Of a stretch of DNA of 64,000 nt, positions 46,066 to 56,202 are shown in pieces. The position numbers and the translations under genes are program-made. The notes beneath the pieces were generated by a model that searched no databases, was not told where the DNA came from, and saw only the letters and a program-made list of their open reading frames with translations. How positions within the stretch are numbered: the first letter of the stretch is position 1; every line of letters begins with the position of its first letter. Source of the DNA: Mangrovibacter yixingensis (GTDB taxonomy: Bacteria; Pseudomonadota; Gammaproteobacteria; Enterobacterales; Enterobacteriaceae); NCBI RefSeq assembly GCF_020523985.1, contig NZ_JAIVKM010000001.1, positions 682,001 through 746,000 on the forward strand. Reading direction: 5' to 3'.

Positions 46066-46096
46066 AGAAAAACCCCCAGCCAGGCTGGGGGTTTCC
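46066..46096. terminator. Bidirectional terminator between mntR and ldtB
   Basis: AACCCCCAGC / GCTGGGGGTT around a short loop (46071-46093), flanked by A on the left and T on the right, so that it serves both convergent genes. Confidence 0.88.
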
Positions 46097-46120
46097 GTTT
46101 TACAGAGACGCCGCATAGTC

Positions 46121-47041
46121 TCAGTTCAGGCGAACAGGCATACCAGAGCGTTGCTCGATAGCCTGGCTCAGAACATCCTGGTTAACGTCGGGTTCATTAG
46201 TTACAGCCTGAACACCTTTGGTCAGGGCAATCGGAACCACTTCGTTGTTGGCCATTTGTGCTTCCGTTGTTGACAGCGGATTATGCACTTCAATAAACCG
46301 TGAACCGTCTGGCTCGGTGGTGGCTTTTACTGGTACATCAATAAACTGAACACGGGTACCAACTGGCACGTGGTCGAACAGGTATTTGATATCTTCAGCA
46401 CGCAGACGCACACAGCCATGGCTTACACGCAGGCCGATACCAAAGTTGGCGTTGGTACCATGAATGGCATACAGGCGGCCGATATACATGGCATACAGCC
46501 CCATCGGGTTGTCCGGGCCTGCCGGAACAACGGCTGGCAACGGTTTACCCATTTCAGCATATTCAGCATGCATCTTGGCCGTTGGTGTCCAGGTTGGGCC
46601 GGCTTTTTTCCGCTCAACTTTGGTCACCCAGTTAATTGGCGTGTCTTTACCTAACTGGCCAATACCAATCGGCAGAACAACGACCGTTTTGGTGCCAGCC
46701 GGGTAGTAATACAAACGCATTTCAGCACTGTTGATAACAATGCCTTCATGGGGCGTATCCGGCAAAATCAATTGTTGGGGGATGTTGAGCACTGTACCAG
46801 GTTTCGGTAAGTAGGCATCCACGCCTGGGTTTGCCTCAAGCATGTTGGACAACCCCATTTGGTATTTCGCGGCGAAATACTCCAGCGGTTCCCTACTACC
46901 CTCTGGAATAGTAACAACCTGATTTTGACCAATCAAACGGCTGCCATCGGTGGGCAGGGGATAGGTCACAGCCGAGGCGGTTTTGCAAAAACTCACCACA
47001 GAAAATGCTGCCAGTAAAAGAGTACGTAATTTCATGTTCAT
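46121..47041 (-). CDS. ldtB: L,D-transpeptidase linking Braun lipoprotein to peptidoglycan
   Basis: A periplasmic YkuD-type transpeptidase that attaches Lpp to meso-diaminopimelate of peptidoglycan. 306 residues as in E. coli LdtB (YbiS). The signal peptide ends TASA near residue 24; a LysM domain spans about 42-90; the YkuD domain spans about 99-235 with catalytic Cys210 in [20 protein letters not shown], plus His194 and His208. A C-terminal extension (240-306) is typical of the Erf/LdtB group. Monocistronic, convergent with mntR, divergent from ybiT. Confidence 0.96.
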   Translation of the reverse strand: MNMKLRTLLLAAFSVVSFCKTASAVTYPLPTDGSRLIGQNQVVTIPEGSREPLEYFAAKYQMGLSNMLEANPGVDAYLPKPGTVLNIPQQLILPDTPHEGIVINSAEMRLYYYPAGTKTVVVLPIGIGQLGKDTPINWVTKVERKKAGPTWTPTAKMHAEYAEMGKPLPAVVPAGPDNPMGLYAMYIGRLYAIHGTNANFGIGLRVSHGCVRLRAEDIKYLFDHVPVGTRVQFIDVPVKATTEPDGSRFIEVHNPLSTTEAQMANNEVVPIALTKGVQAVTNEPDVNQDVLSQAIEQRSGMPVRLN

Positions 47042-47256
47042 ATTGCGCTATGCAAGTCACGATGCCACATGGGCCGTTAGTTGAAAAAACAGGTAGTGGC
47101 GTATTATAGGTTTATTCTTACTTGCTGGGAATTCAGATGTGGATGAAATCACATTTTTTTCTTCATGGTGCAGTAGGTAGTGAAGCGCCGACGGGCGTGA
47201 TGCGAGGTTTTATGGCATAATAGATCGTTTGTCACATTTTTTTGGGAAGAGAGCCT

Positions 47257-48849
47257 GTGTTAGTCACCAGTAATATCACCATGCAGTTTGGCAGTAAGCC
47301 GCTGTTCGAAAATATCTCAGTTAAGTTTGGCGGCGGAAACCGCTATGGCCTGATCGGCGCCAATGGTAGCGGCAAATCCACCTTCATGAAAATACTGGGG
47401 GGTGACCTGGCCCCGTCTGTTGGGAATGTGTCCGCCGATCCGAATGAACGTATTGGTAAATTGCGCCAGGATCAGTTTGCGTTTGAAGAGTTCACCGTGC
47501 TGGATACCGTGATCATGGGCCATGGTGAACTGTGGGAAGTGAAACAGGAGCGTGACCGTATTTATGCCCTGGCCGAAATGAGCGAAGAGGATGGCTATAA
47601 AGTTGCCGACCTCGAAGTGAAATATGGCGAAATGGATGGTTATTCCGCTGAAGCTCGTGCTGGCGAATTGTTGCTGGGGGTTGGCATCCCGATGGAGCAG
47701 CATTATGGGTTAATGAGTGAAGTGGCTCCTGGCTGGAAGTTGCGTGTGTTGTTGGCACAGGCACTGTTCTCTAACCCAGATATACTGTTGCTCGATGAAC
47801 CGACCAACAACCTGGATATCGACACCATCCGTTGGCTGGAGCAGGTGCTTAACGAACGTGAAAGCACCATGATAATCATTTCCCATGACCGTCACTTCCT
47901 GAATATGGTCTGCACCCATATGGCCGACCTCGATTACGGTGAGTTGCGTGTCTACCCGGGTAACTACGACGAGTACATGACTGCAGCAACTCAGGCGCGT
48001 GAACGCTTGTTGGCTGATAATGCCAAGAAAAAAGCACAAATTGCCGAGTTGCAGTCTTTTGTCAGCCGCTTCAGTGCGAACGCATCAAAATCGCGCCAGG
48101 CAACGTCTCGCGCCCGCCAGATTGATAAAATCAAACTGGATGAAGTGAAAGCGTCCAGCCGTCAGAACCCGTTTATTCGCTTCGAACAAGACAAAAAACT
48201 GTTCCGTAATGCACTGGAAGTGCAAAAGATAAAGAAAGGCTTTGATAATGGCCCGTTGTTCAGCGATGTGTCGTTGTTGCTGGAAGTGGGTGAACGCCTG
48301 GCTGTTCTGGGTACCAACGGCGTGGGTAAATCCACATTGCTGAAAACCCTGGTGGGTGAACTGGCTCCTGACGCGGGCGAGGTGAAATGGTCTGAGAACG
48401 CGAGTATTGGCTATTATGCTCAGGATCACGCAGCCGATTTTGACAACGACCTGACAGTGTTTGACTGGATGAGCCAGTGGAAACAGGAAGGTGACGATGA
48501 ACAAACCGTGCGCAGTGTGTTGGGGCGGTTGCTGTTCAGCCAGGATGATATTAAGAAACCGGCCAGCGTACTTTCGGGTGGTGAAAAAGGGCGGATGCTG
48601 TTCGGCAAACTGATGATGGAAAAGCCGAACATCCTGATTATGGATGAGCCAACTAACCACCTGGATATGGAATCTATCGAATCGCTGAATGCCGCGCTGG
48701 AAATGTACCAGGGAACACTGGTTTTCGTTTCCCATGACAGGGAGTTTGTTAGCTCACTGGCAACCCGCGTGCTGGAGATAACCCCGGAACGTGTTATCGA
48801 CTTTACCGGTGGCTACGAAGATTACCTGCGCAGTAAAGGTATTGAATAA
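47257..48849 (+). CDS. ybiT: ABC-F family ATPase YbiT
   Basis: A soluble ABC-F protein with two ATPase domains and no membrane part; family members act on the ribosome. The frame opens at 47242, but GTG 47257 after GGAAGAGAG gives [14 protein letters not shown] and 530 residues, the E. coli length. Walker A motifs are GANGSGKST near residue 36 and GTNGVGKST near 353; the signature of domain 2 is [11 protein letters not shown]; Walker B motifs are [12 protein letters not shown] and [12 protein letters not shown]. Domain 1 has the altered signature [13 protein letters not shown] typical of YbiT. The charged linker near 250-310 is the tRNA-interacting arm. Confidence 0.96.
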   Translation: MLVTSNITMQFGSKPLFENISVKFGGGNRYGLIGANGSGKSTFMKILGGDLAPSVGNVSADPNERIGKLRQDQFAFEEFTVLDTVIMGHGELWEVKQERDRIYALAEMSEEDGYKVADLEVKYGEMDGYSAEARAGELLLGVGIPMEQHYGLMSEVAPGWKLRVLLAQALFSNPDILLLDEPTNNLDIDTIRWLEQVLNERESTMIIISHDRHFLNMVCTHMADLDYGELRVYPGNYDEYMTAATQARERLLADNAKKKAQIAELQSFVSRFSANASKSRQATSRARQIDKIKLDEVKASSRQNPFIRFEQDKKLFRNALEVQKIKKGFDNGPLFSDVSLLLEVGERLAVLGTNGVGKSTLLKTLVGELAPDAGEVKWSENASIGYYAQDHAADFDNDLTVFDWMSQWKQEGDDEQTVRSVLGRLLFSQDDIKKPASVLSGGEKGRMLFGKLMMEKPNILIMDEPTNHLDMESIESLNAALEMYQGTLVFVSHDREFVSSLATRVLEITPERVIDFTGGYEDYLRSKGIE

Positions 48850-48872
48850 CTGCCGTTAGGTTCATCTATAAG

Positions 48873-48910
48873 CACGGCTTCCAGGGTGCCTGGAAGCCGT
48901 GTTATTTTTC
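48873..48910 (+). terminator. ybiT terminator
   Basis: CACGGCTTCCAGG / CCTGGAAGCCGTG with a 3-base loop (48873-48901), followed by TTATTTTT. It lies between convergent ybiT and the GH31 gene. Confidence 0.9.
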
Positions 48911-48931
48911 AGCATCAGCGTGACGTATTTT

Positions 48932-51298
48932 TTAGCGCGTCCAGTGTGTGCTTTCCACCCCGTTAATCACTAATTTACGGGTTTCTCCTGCCGGAAGTTG
49001 TACATCCAGCTGTTGCCAGGCTGGCTGGTAATCCCCTTTTGCGGTTACTGTTAGCTGGATTTCTTCTGCGGTACAGTTCATTACCCAGTTAACCCATAGT
49101 GCATTGCCTGTCTGGTAACCCCAGCTTTCACCGTCGTCTTCGAACAGCATGCCGCTGCAGCTACCCGGGTTACGCAACGGGAACAGTTGCAATGCGCGTT
49201 TGTTGTCAGCAGACGGGTTAACATGGCCGATATATCCACTCAGTGGCAGACCAGCTCCTGCCCGCACCAGCAATGGCAACGTTTCCAGTGGTGCCGGACG
49301 GGTTATCCACTGGCCACCGGCAAACCATTCCCCGGTATGGAAGTCATACCAGCCTGCCTGGTTGTCTGGAAGCCACAATGTCCTTTCCCGTGCACAGGGT
49401 TCTACCACACTGGCAACCAGAATATCGCGGCCCAGCATAAATTCATCGCACTCTGCGAAGGTTTGCTCGTCCTGCTCGTGGTCAAGGAATGTTGGGCGCA
49501 GCATTGGCTCATCGTCCTGGTGTGCCTGCCACAACAGGGTATACAGGTAAGGCAACAGGCGGTAACGCAGTGCAATTGCTCCGCGAATAGCTGGCGTAAC
49601 CGCCGGGTACATCCAGGGTTCATTCACCGTCTGGTCATCATTCCATGAGTGAATGGTAAACCGCGGGTGCATGATGCCATTCTGTACCCAGCGAACAAAC
49701 AATTCTGCATCTGGTTTATCGCCCGAGAAACCACCGACATCATGGCCGACGTTATACAGTCCAGACAGGCTCATGCCGAGGCCCATGCGAATGTTATAAC
49801 GCAGTGTTTGCCAGTTGGTTCGGTTATCGCCACTCCAGGTTTGAACATAGCGCTGCATCCCGGCGCAACCTGAGCGTGAAATAAGGAATGGGCGTTTACC
49901 GGGGGCAAACTTCTGTTGGGCTTCCATTGATGCCCGCATCATCAGTAATGGCATCACCGGGCGAATATGTTTAATAGCGACTGGCTGCCCAAAACCACAG
50001 CAGCGTGCTTCACCATCCCAAACTTCATACTCGTTGTTGTCATTCCAGGTGGAATCAATACCTTTTTCCAGTAACTGGCGGGTAACGCCTTCCTGCCACC
50101 AGGCAATCGTCGCGGGGTTAGTGAAATCAAGGTGAGAACCTTCGTCATCCCAAAAACTGGAGCGTTCGGGTTGCCCGGTTTCTGAATCCTGAATGAACAG
50201 CCCCTGTTCGGCAACCTGCGCATATTGTGGATGGTCTTGCAACAGGCAGGGTTTGATATTGGCAGCCAGGCGTAACCCGGCATCATGAAACGCAGCACTC
50301 AACGCATTTGGATTTGGAACTTTGTCGTAGTTCCAGTTAAACACATAACGCTTGTTGTTAATGGAAGTGTAACCCGACGAAAGCTGGAAGGAATCGCAGG
50401 GAATAGCATGTTCCTGGCACAGCGAAATAAACTGCATGAGTTGGTTTTGTGCATCTGGTGCATCGGTGTAATGCATGGTCGAGCCACTGTAACCCAGGCT
50501 CCATTTCGGGCCAAAAAACGTTTTCCCGGTTAAGCGTACAAAGGTTTTAGTTACATCCAGAACTTGTTTACCGGCAAAAATATAATAATCAATATCGCCA
50601 GCTTCAGCCTGCCAGCGGCGGTAGGCGGTGTGGTAGTTGTCCAGTTCATTACCCAGGTCAAACCAGCAACTGCTCAGGTTGTCGTAAAACAACCCGAAGC
50701 TGATATCCGGGCGGCGCGTAATGGTAAAAGGTACATGTTTATACAGGGGGTCTGTGGACTGGGCGTTATACCCCATGGCATCCAGATTACGCATTTCATA
50801 GCGCTTGCCGTTGCGGGACAGGTCACCTGATTTTTCACCCAGCCCGTAATAGCGGTCCTGAGCAAAACGGCGCTGGTAGTGGGCAACACCATCGCCATGG
50901 GCATTGAGCAGGTAAGCGCTGGTTGGGCGGTCACTTGCCATAAATTGCCACTGGCCCGCGTCATCACGGTAATGCCATTCCAGCCATAGAGGCTGGTGAA
51001 CTGTTACGCGTAGCTGGCCGCTGGCAAGGGTTAGGGTATCATTCTGTTGTTGTGCCACCATTGGGGGAAGAGTGAAGCCATCGAGTGCGTCACGCGGGCG
51101 GCCAGAAAGCGGCGTGTCTTCTTTGCCAGGTGCGACAGACCAGGTGCGGTCCAGGCTCCAGTTCCCCTGGCGTTTCAGGCTAACCCGGAACATACCGGGT
51201 TCCAGGAGAGTGATACAGAGCTGATGTTTTTCCTCAACATCCAGTACAGCCTGGTGCTCATCAATATGCGCAACGCGCCAGTGTTTTAGGGTTTTCAT
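48932..51298 (-). CDS. GH31 family alpha-glycosidase
   Basis: A cytosolic retaining alpha-glycosidase of 788 residues, without a signal peptide. Parts: N-terminal beta-sandwich (about 1-240) with YYGLGEKSGDLSRNG near 151, a (beta/alpha)8 barrel (about 255-600) and C-terminal beta domains. The nucleophile is Asp420 in STWNDNNEYEVWD and the acid/base Asp491 in TWSGDNRTNW. The NDNNE form of the nucleophile motif, instead of the more usual DMNE, resembles some bacterial alpha-glucosidases that favour alpha-1,6 or alpha-1,3 links, but the sugar cannot be read from sequence. It lies 14 bases downstream of an MFS transporter gene and belongs to a small catabolic island with a LacI regulator. Confidence 0.88.
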   Translation of the reverse strand: MKTLKHWRVAHIDEHQAVLDVEEKHQLCITLLEPGMFRVSLKRQGNWSLDRTWSVAPGKEDTPLSGRPRDALDGFTLPPMVAQQQNDTLTLASGQLRVTVHQPLWLEWHYRDDAGQWQFMASDRPTSAYLLNAHGDGVAHYQRRFAQDRYYGLGEKSGDLSRNGKRYEMRNLDAMGYNAQSTDPLYKHVPFTITRRPDISFGLFYDNLSSCWFDLGNELDNYHTAYRRWQAEAGDIDYYIFAGKQVLDVTKTFVRLTGKTFFGPKWSLGYSGSTMHYTDAPDAQNQLMQFISLCQEHAIPCDSFQLSSGYTSINNKRYVFNWNYDKVPNPNALSAAFHDAGLRLAANIKPCLLQDHPQYAQVAEQGLFIQDSETGQPERSSFWDDEGSHLDFTNPATIAWWQEGVTRQLLEKGIDSTWNDNNEYEVWDGEARCCGFGQPVAIKHIRPVMPLLMMRASMEAQQKFAPGKRPFLISRSGCAGMQRYVQTWSGDNRTNWQTLRYNIRMGLGMSLSGLYNVGHDVGGFSGDKPDAELFVRWVQNGIMHPRFTIHSWNDDQTVNEPWMYPAVTPAIRGAIALRYRLLPYLYTLLWQAHQDDEPMLRPTFLDHEQDEQTFAECDEFMLGRDILVASVVEPCARERTLWLPDNQAGWYDFHTGEWFAGGQWITRPAPLETLPLLVRAGAGLPLSGYIGHVNPSADNKRALQLFPLRNPGSCSGMLFEDDGESWGYQTGNALWVNWVMNCTAEEIQLTVTAKGDYQPAWQQLDVQLPAGETRKLVINGVESTHWTR

Positions 51299-51312
51299 CA
51301 GTGACTTATCCT

Positions 51313-52614
51313 TTAGTTACGTGCAGTGCGGCGTTCAGCAATAAACATCACTAAGAAGACCGCGCCTATCAAATCGAAGAAGCCCATTGCAATGAACAGT
51401 GGGTTAAAACCAATCTTGTCGGCAGTCACACCGATAAGCAGTGAGAACAGGAAGCTGGCAATCCAGGCAGCAGAACCCCGCATACCATTTACTGTTGCCA
51501 TCTGGCCTTTATCAAAGGACTCAACCACCAGGGCGCTTAACATGCAGGAGATAATCTGGTGGCCAAATCCGCCAATGGAGATAAGTGCAATGGTGATGTA
51601 TGGGTCACGGGTAAAGGCAACAATGGCCAGTGAAATCATTAAAAAGGCACCGGTTACCGAACTGGCTACCACGGAGTTGATGCGGGTGCAGCCAAAAAAG
51701 CGGGTATAGAGGCGGGTCAGATAACCGCTGGTAACACTGCCAAGGTCGGCGGCGAGAAACGGCAGCCAGGCGAACATCGCAATTTGTTTAAGGTCCATGC
51801 CATGATCTTTTGCCAGGTAAAGCGGTACCCAGAAGCTCAGTACAGCCCAGGCGGGTTCCGCCATAAATGCCGGGATAGCGATACCATAGAAGCGTTTATT
51901 TTTTGAGACTGTTTTCAGTGCGGTGAAAAAAGGTTGTTTAACGGCAGGGGGTTCATTGTCTTGCTTGATATAATCCAGTTCACTTTTTGCCAGGTTCGGG
52001 TGTTTATCGGGAGTATTGTAAAAGACCCACCACAGAATCACCCATAGCGCAGCCAGCACACCGGTAAACATGAAAGCGCCTTGCCAGCCGAATGATGCAT
52101 GTGCGAAATAGATAATGGGCGGGGCGAGCATGGCACCAATCGAGAACCCAACACCTGCCCAACCAGAAGCAACCGGACGCTCTGATTTCGGGAACCATTC
52201 ACCAATGGTTTTGGCGTTAGCGGGCGTAGCAGCGGCTTCAGAAGCCCCCATCATAAAGCGCAAAATAGCAAGGTGTATCCAGGAGCCAGCACCAGCATGC
52301 AGGAGACACATCAGTGCCCAAACCCCCGCACAAACCATAAAACCTATCTTCAGGCCAATAACATCTATTAGCCAGCCACACAGGGGTTGGAACAGGGTAT
52401 AGGCCAACTGAAAACCACCCACAATCCACGAATATTGTTCAGTGGTAATCCCCAGGCTGGTTTTCAGCTCTGGCGCAAGAATACCAAGGGAGTTACGGGT
52501 TATGTAATTAACGGTGACACCGAGTAAGAACAGCGCCAGCATATACCAGCGCAGGTTTTTTATAACGCGGCGGGTTTTGCTGACCGCGACTGGGGTATTT
52601 ATGTCCTGACTCAT
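51313..52614 (-). CDS. MFS transporter, anion:cation symporter (ACS) family
   Basis: A twelve-helix inner-membrane transporter of 433 residues, related to hexuronate/phthalate-type ACS permeases (ExuT, GudP group). NYITRNSLGILAPELKTSLGIT near residue 40 and RFMMGASEAAATPANAKTIGEWFPKSERPVASG near 125 are typical signatures, the latter a family hallmark. An in-frame GTG at 52629 is less likely because GGAG overlaps it; ATG 52614 has GGAG nine bases upstream. Presumably in one operon with the GH31 gene, importing its substrate. ACS permeases usually carry organic anions, which hints at an acidic glycoside; that is inference. Confidence 0.85.
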   Translation of the reverse strand: MSQDINTPVAVSKTRRVIKNLRWYMLALFLLGVTVNYITRNSLGILAPELKTSLGITTEQYSWIVGGFQLAYTLFQPLCGWLIDVIGLKIGFMVCAGVWALMCLLHAGAGSWIHLAILRFMMGASEAAATPANAKTIGEWFPKSERPVASGWAGVGFSIGAMLAPPIIYFAHASFGWQGAFMFTGVLAALWVILWWVFYNTPDKHPNLAKSELDYIKQDNEPPAVKQPFFTALKTVSKNKRFYGIAIPAFMAEPAWAVLSFWVPLYLAKDHGMDLKQIAMFAWLPFLAADLGSVTSGYLTRLYTRFFGCTRINSVVASSVTGAFLMISLAIVAFTRDPYITIALISIGGFGHQIISCMLSALVVESFDKGQMATVNGMRGSAAWIASFLFSLLIGVTADKIGFNPLFIAMGFFDLIGAVFLVMFIAERRTARN

Positions 52615-52899
52615 TTCTTTTTTCTCCACAAGACGGACGGTAGGGGATATGTCTCAGGTGCAATGATTTTTATATTGTTGATATTGCTTATCTTGTTACT
52701 ATTTTCACCAGAAAAACTAGTATGGAAGTTAGCTGGTGAATTCACCTTAAAGGAGAAAAAAAGCAGGTAATAGCGGATTTTGTGCAAATATTCTCATACA
52801 TGGCAAAAATGCTCTGCCATTATTAGCTTGAATCCAGTTATCGCCTTATTTATGGGAAATGAAAATTTTTTCATTTCGCAAATGGAGCCAGATCACAAA
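52615..52899. promoter_or_regulatory. Divergent control region of the GH31 island
   Basis: 285 bases between the MFS and lacI-type genes. Visible dyads: GAAATGAAAA-TT-TTTTCATTTC (52856-52877, perfect), GGTGAATTCACC (52735-52746, perfect) and TTCACCAG / CTGGTGAA (52704-52711 and 52733-52740). The last two share TTCACC arms and are the best candidate operators for divergent control; the first abuts the regulator gene and may serve autoregulation. Confidence 0.5.
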
Positions 52900-53970
52900 A
52901 TGGATAAAAAGCTAAAAATCGCCGAAATCGCAGCCCGTACTCAGCTCTCTGTCAGCACCGTTTCCCGCGTACTGGCAGGGAAAGCAAATACCAGCCAACG
53001 CGCCCGCGAGCAGGTTATGGCTTGCGCCCGCGAATTGGGGGTATTTCAGGGGATGGCGGCAGGCCGGTTGTTGCTTAACAGTATTGTGGTGTTTGCGCCA
53101 CAACGTGCTTTTGACGAACGCTCGGATATCTTTTACTACCGTGTGATTCAGGGCATCAGTAAAGCGGTTGCCGCCCATGATGTTCGGCTACGGTTTTGTG
53201 CGCTGGAAGAAAATGACAGTGACGCCAATGCGTTTTTGAGCCGCATGAATGAAAAAGAGACCGAAGCTGCACTGTTGGTGGGGATTGATGACCCTCATAT
53301 CCATGACCTGGCCGTCGATATCGGTAAGCCCTGTATCCTGATTAACTGCCGTGACCAGAAAATGCGCTTGCCTGTAGTGGCTCCCGACCATGCGTTAATT
53401 GGCACATTTGCTGCCAGTTACTTGTTTGATATGGGGCATAAATCTGTCATGAATCTGCTGTGCCTGCGCCGCTATACCATGGAGTTACGCCTGGCCGGAA
53501 TTCGGGATGCATGGGATGCCCATAACCTGCAATTTTCCCCGGCAGATAACCTGCTGGTGGCCGATAATTTTAGCGCGGCGCAAAGTGAGCGCATTGTTAC
53601 GCAATGGCTTGGTAACTTACCCGCCGCACGCTTGCCCAGCGCTTTGTTGGTGGGTGGGGATTTTATGGCTTCAGGGGCGGTGAATGCCCTGCAAAAAGCA
53701 GGTTTACGGGTGCCACAGGATATTTCTGTAATGAGTATTGACGGGTTCAACCTGGCGGCTATTCAGGATGTGCCGTTAACTGCAGTGCATGTCCCGCGTG
53801 ATACTTTGGGCGAAGAGGCTGTGCATGTTTTACAACAGCGGCTCATTCGCCCTGAAGCTCCGGTTGGGACATTGCTACTTAACGGCTCATTGGCTGTGCG
53901 TGATTCAGTCCGGCGTATCCGGCCAGGTAAACGCCCGGCCAGCGTACAACGGGATGGTTTGTATGGTTAA
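52900..53970 (+). CDS. LacI-family transcriptional regulator
   Basis: A LacI/GalR-type repressor. Upstream in-frame starts exist (52780, 52882), but ATG 52900 puts the helix-turn-helix at the N-terminus (MDKKLKIAEIAARTQLSVST, then VSRVLAGKANTSQRAREQV) and gives 356 residues. The hinge helix (about 45-60) lacks the usual YxPN form and reads ELGVFQGMAAGRLL. The C-terminal sugar-binding domain (about 62-335) is of periplasmic-binding-protein type. It is divergent from the MFS-GH31 pair and probably responds to their sugar. Its TAA overlaps the moeB stop by two bases within TTAA. No specific orthologue recognised. Confidence 0.87.
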   Translation: MDKKLKIAEIAARTQLSVSTVSRVLAGKANTSQRAREQVMACARELGVFQGMAAGRLLLNSIVVFAPQRAFDERSDIFYYRVIQGISKAVAAHDVRLRFCALEENDSDANAFLSRMNEKETEAALLVGIDDPHIHDLAVDIGKPCILINCRDQKMRLPVVAPDHALIGTFAASYLFDMGHKSVMNLLCLRRYTMELRLAGIRDAWDAHNLQFSPADNLLVADNFSAAQSERIVTQWLGNLPAARLPSALLVGGDFMASGAVNALQKAGLRVPQDISVMSIDGFNLAAIQDVPLTAVHVPRDTLGEEAVHVLQQRLIRPEAPVGTLLLNGSLAVRDSVRRIRPGKRPASVQRDGLYG

Positions 53971-54725
53971 CTGGCCGCTGTGCCACAGACCTCACAGCCC
54001 GGATTGCGCGGCAGGCGCATTTCCCTGAACTGCCCGCTCATGGCATCGTACATCAGGATTTTGCCACTTACCGGGTTACCAAACTGCGCCTGAACTTTAA
54101 TGGCTTCCATTGCCTGAAGCGCACCAATAACGCCTACCAGTGGAGACATCACGCCAGCTTCTGCGCAGGTGAGCGCATTTTCACCAAACAGACGGCTCAG
54201 GCAGCGGTAGCAGGGTTCATCCTGTTGCCAGGTAAACACGCTAATTTGCCCTTCCATACGAATTGCGGCCCCGGATACCATGGGAACCCGATGGTTGTAG
54301 CAGCTTTGGTTGATTTGGTTACGGGCAGCTACGTTGTCTGTACAGTCAAGCACTAAAGTATGCTGGCTCACCAGTCTGCTCAGTTCACTCCCTTCCAGTA
54401 ATGCATTGTGTGTAGTAATTTGCACCAGCGGGTTGATAGCAGCCAGAGCCTGGCGGGCCGATTCTACTTTTGGCATGCCCAGGGTTACATCTGTGTGTAA
54501 CACCTGGCGCTGCAGGTTGGATACCGAAACGGTGTCGAAATCGAGTAACGTCAGATGGCCGACCCCCGCTGCTGCCAGATACTGCGCCGCGGCGCAACCT
54601 AACCCACCCAGCCCGACAACCAGCATACGCGCCTCTTTCAGCGCTTCCTGGCCTTCAAAGTCAAAACCACGCAGTGAAATTTGCCTGTTGTAGCGCAGTA
54701 TTTCGGCATCGGACAGTTCAGCCAT
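53967..54725 (-). CDS. moeB: Molybdopterin-synthase adenylyltransferase
   Basis: Adenylates the C-terminal glycine of MoaD so that it can be thiocarboxylated. The frame is open to 54875 inside moeA, but ATG 54725 (MAELSDAEILRYNRQISLRG) one base after the moeA stop gives 252 residues, against 249 in E. coli. The nucleotide-binding loop GLGGLGCAAAQYLAAAGVG lies near residue 38, DCTDN with catalytic Asp near 130, and the structural zinc is held by CYRC near 172 and CEVCG at the C-terminus. Second gene of moeAB, and convergent with the LacI-type gene without an intervening terminator. Confidence 0.95.
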   Translation of the reverse strand: MAELSDAEILRYNRQISLRGFDFEGQEALKEARMLVVGLGGLGCAAAQYLAAAGVGHLTLLDFDTVSVSNLQRQVLHTDVTLGMPKVESARQALAAINPLVQITTHNALLEGSELSRLVSQHTLVLDCTDNVAARNQINQSCYNHRVPMVSGAAIRMEGQISVFTWQQDEPCYRCLSRLFGENALTCAEAGVMSPLVGVIGALQAMEAIKVQAQFGNPVSGKILMYDAMSGQFREMRLPRNPGCEVCGTAAS

Positions 54726-54726
54726 A

Positions 54727-55959
54727 TCAACCCCCGAATAAGTGGTTGAATAACTCGACATCCACCCATTCTCCTGGCTCAACATGGCCCCGTTCGCGTT
54801 CCAGCACAATAAAACAGTTGCCAGCATGGAAAGAGCTGAACACATGTGAGCCCTGGTTGCCGGTGCTGCTGACAACTAACTCGCCCGCGCCATTGGTGTG
54901 CAGAATGCCACGCTGGAAATCCAGGCGACCTGGCGATTTTTTAAGGCGCTGAGTGGTTTTCACCCGCAGCCGTTGGCCCCCCGCTAAGCCAGTTTGCCCG
55001 CTAAAGCAGGCCAGCATGGGTAAAACCAACTGGTAGAATGTTACCGCGGCTGAAACGGGGTTGCCCGGCAAGCCACAGAACCAGCTATGGCTGAGTTTGC
55101 CAAAAGCGAAAGGTTTACCTGGCTTCATTGCCAGTTTCCAAAAATGGATGGTTCCCAGTTCATCAAGAATTTGTTTGGTGTAGTCGGCTTCACCAACCGA
55201 TACGCCACCAGAACTGATCACGACATCTGCAAGTTCATCGGCTTTCTTGAACGTTTCCCGCAGTAACTCAGGGTCATCTTTCACCGCACCAAGGTTAACG
55301 ACTTCATACCCGGATTGCTCCAGCATGATGTGCACAGTTAGGCGGTTGGTGTCATAAATTTGCCCCGGCCCCAACGGTTGCCCTGGCTGTTGCAGTTCAT
55401 CTCCGGTGGAGAATACTGCCACTTTGACCTTACGCTTCACACAGACTTCACCAATACCCAGAGACGCAATAACCGGGATTTCAGCAGCAGTCAACCGTTG
55501 CCCGGCGGCAAACACCACGGCATTTTTGGCAATATCTTCGCCACGACGGCGAATGTTTTGGTGCAACTTGATGGCACGGTTAATGACAATACCGTCGTCA
55601 CTGGCTGTAACATCTTCCTGCATGACAACGGCATCACAGCCTTGTGGCACGGGCGCGCCTGTCATTATGCGCACACAAGTACCGGCAGGCCATTCACCAG
55701 TGAAAGGTTGCCCGGCAAAGGCTTTTCCGGCCACAGGCAATGGCGTGCTGGCGGTAAAATCCGCTTCCCGCAAGGCATAGCCATCCATCGCGGCATTATC
55801 AAAACCTGGAACATCAAGGGGAGAAAGAATATCTTCGGCCAGAATTCGGCCAAAAGCGTCGGTCAGGGGAACAATGTTAGTAGCGGAAATCGGTGTGATT
55901 TGAGACAACATTTGTTCCAGCGCCGTATCAAGAGAAATTAGCTCACTGGGCTGTGCCAT
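54727..55959 (-). CDS. moeA: Molybdopterin molybdenumtransferase
   Basis: Inserts molybdate into adenylated molybdopterin to give Moco. 410 residues against 411 in E. coli. [18 protein letters not shown] near residue 52, GEDIAKN near 138, [10 protein letters not shown] near 183, DTNR near 204, [14 protein letters not shown] near 242 and [17 protein letters not shown] near 300 are all family signatures. First gene of moeAB; moeB follows after one base. With moaABCDE this window encodes most Moco synthesis steps; mogA lies elsewhere. Divergent from iaaA across 243 bases. Confidence 0.96.
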   Translation of the reverse strand: MAQPSELISLDTALEQMLSQITPISATNIVPLTDAFGRILAEDILSPLDVPGFDNAAMDGYALREADFTASTPLPVAGKAFAGQPFTGEWPAGTCVRIMTGAPVPQGCDAVVMQEDVTASDDGIVINRAIKLHQNIRRRGEDIAKNAVVFAAGQRLTAAEIPVIASLGIGEVCVKRKVKVAVFSTGDELQQPGQPLGPGQIYDTNRLTVHIMLEQSGYEVVNLGAVKDDPELLRETFKKADELADVVISSGGVSVGEADYTKQILDELGTIHFWKLAMKPGKPFAFGKLSHSWFCGLPGNPVSAAVTFYQLVLPMLACFSGQTGLAGGQRLRVKTTQRLKKSPGRLDFQRGILHTNGAGELVVSSTGNQGSHVFSSFHAGNCFIVLERERGHVEPGEWVDVELFNHLFGG

Positions 55960-56202
55960 GGTAAAGCTCCTGCGCTGGTAAAAAGATGGCGGTCATTATG
56001 GCAGAAAATACCCGGCCACAGAATGGTGAATCATTCAGCCAGGTATACAAGCCCGCGGATGCTCTGGCTGTGTGTTTGTTGTGTGTAACGAAACAGGAAT
56101 TCGTCACCGTTAGCTATTGCGAAATAAACTGCTGACAGTACAGTAACGAATAATAAACACAGGATTATCTCATACTGACGACGTTATTCAGGACAGAGCT
56201 CA

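Noticed and set aside
53967-54875. Longer moeB starting at 54875
   Set aside because: The added 50 residues read out of frame through the end of moeA; ATG 54725 follows the moeA stop and gives the family length.
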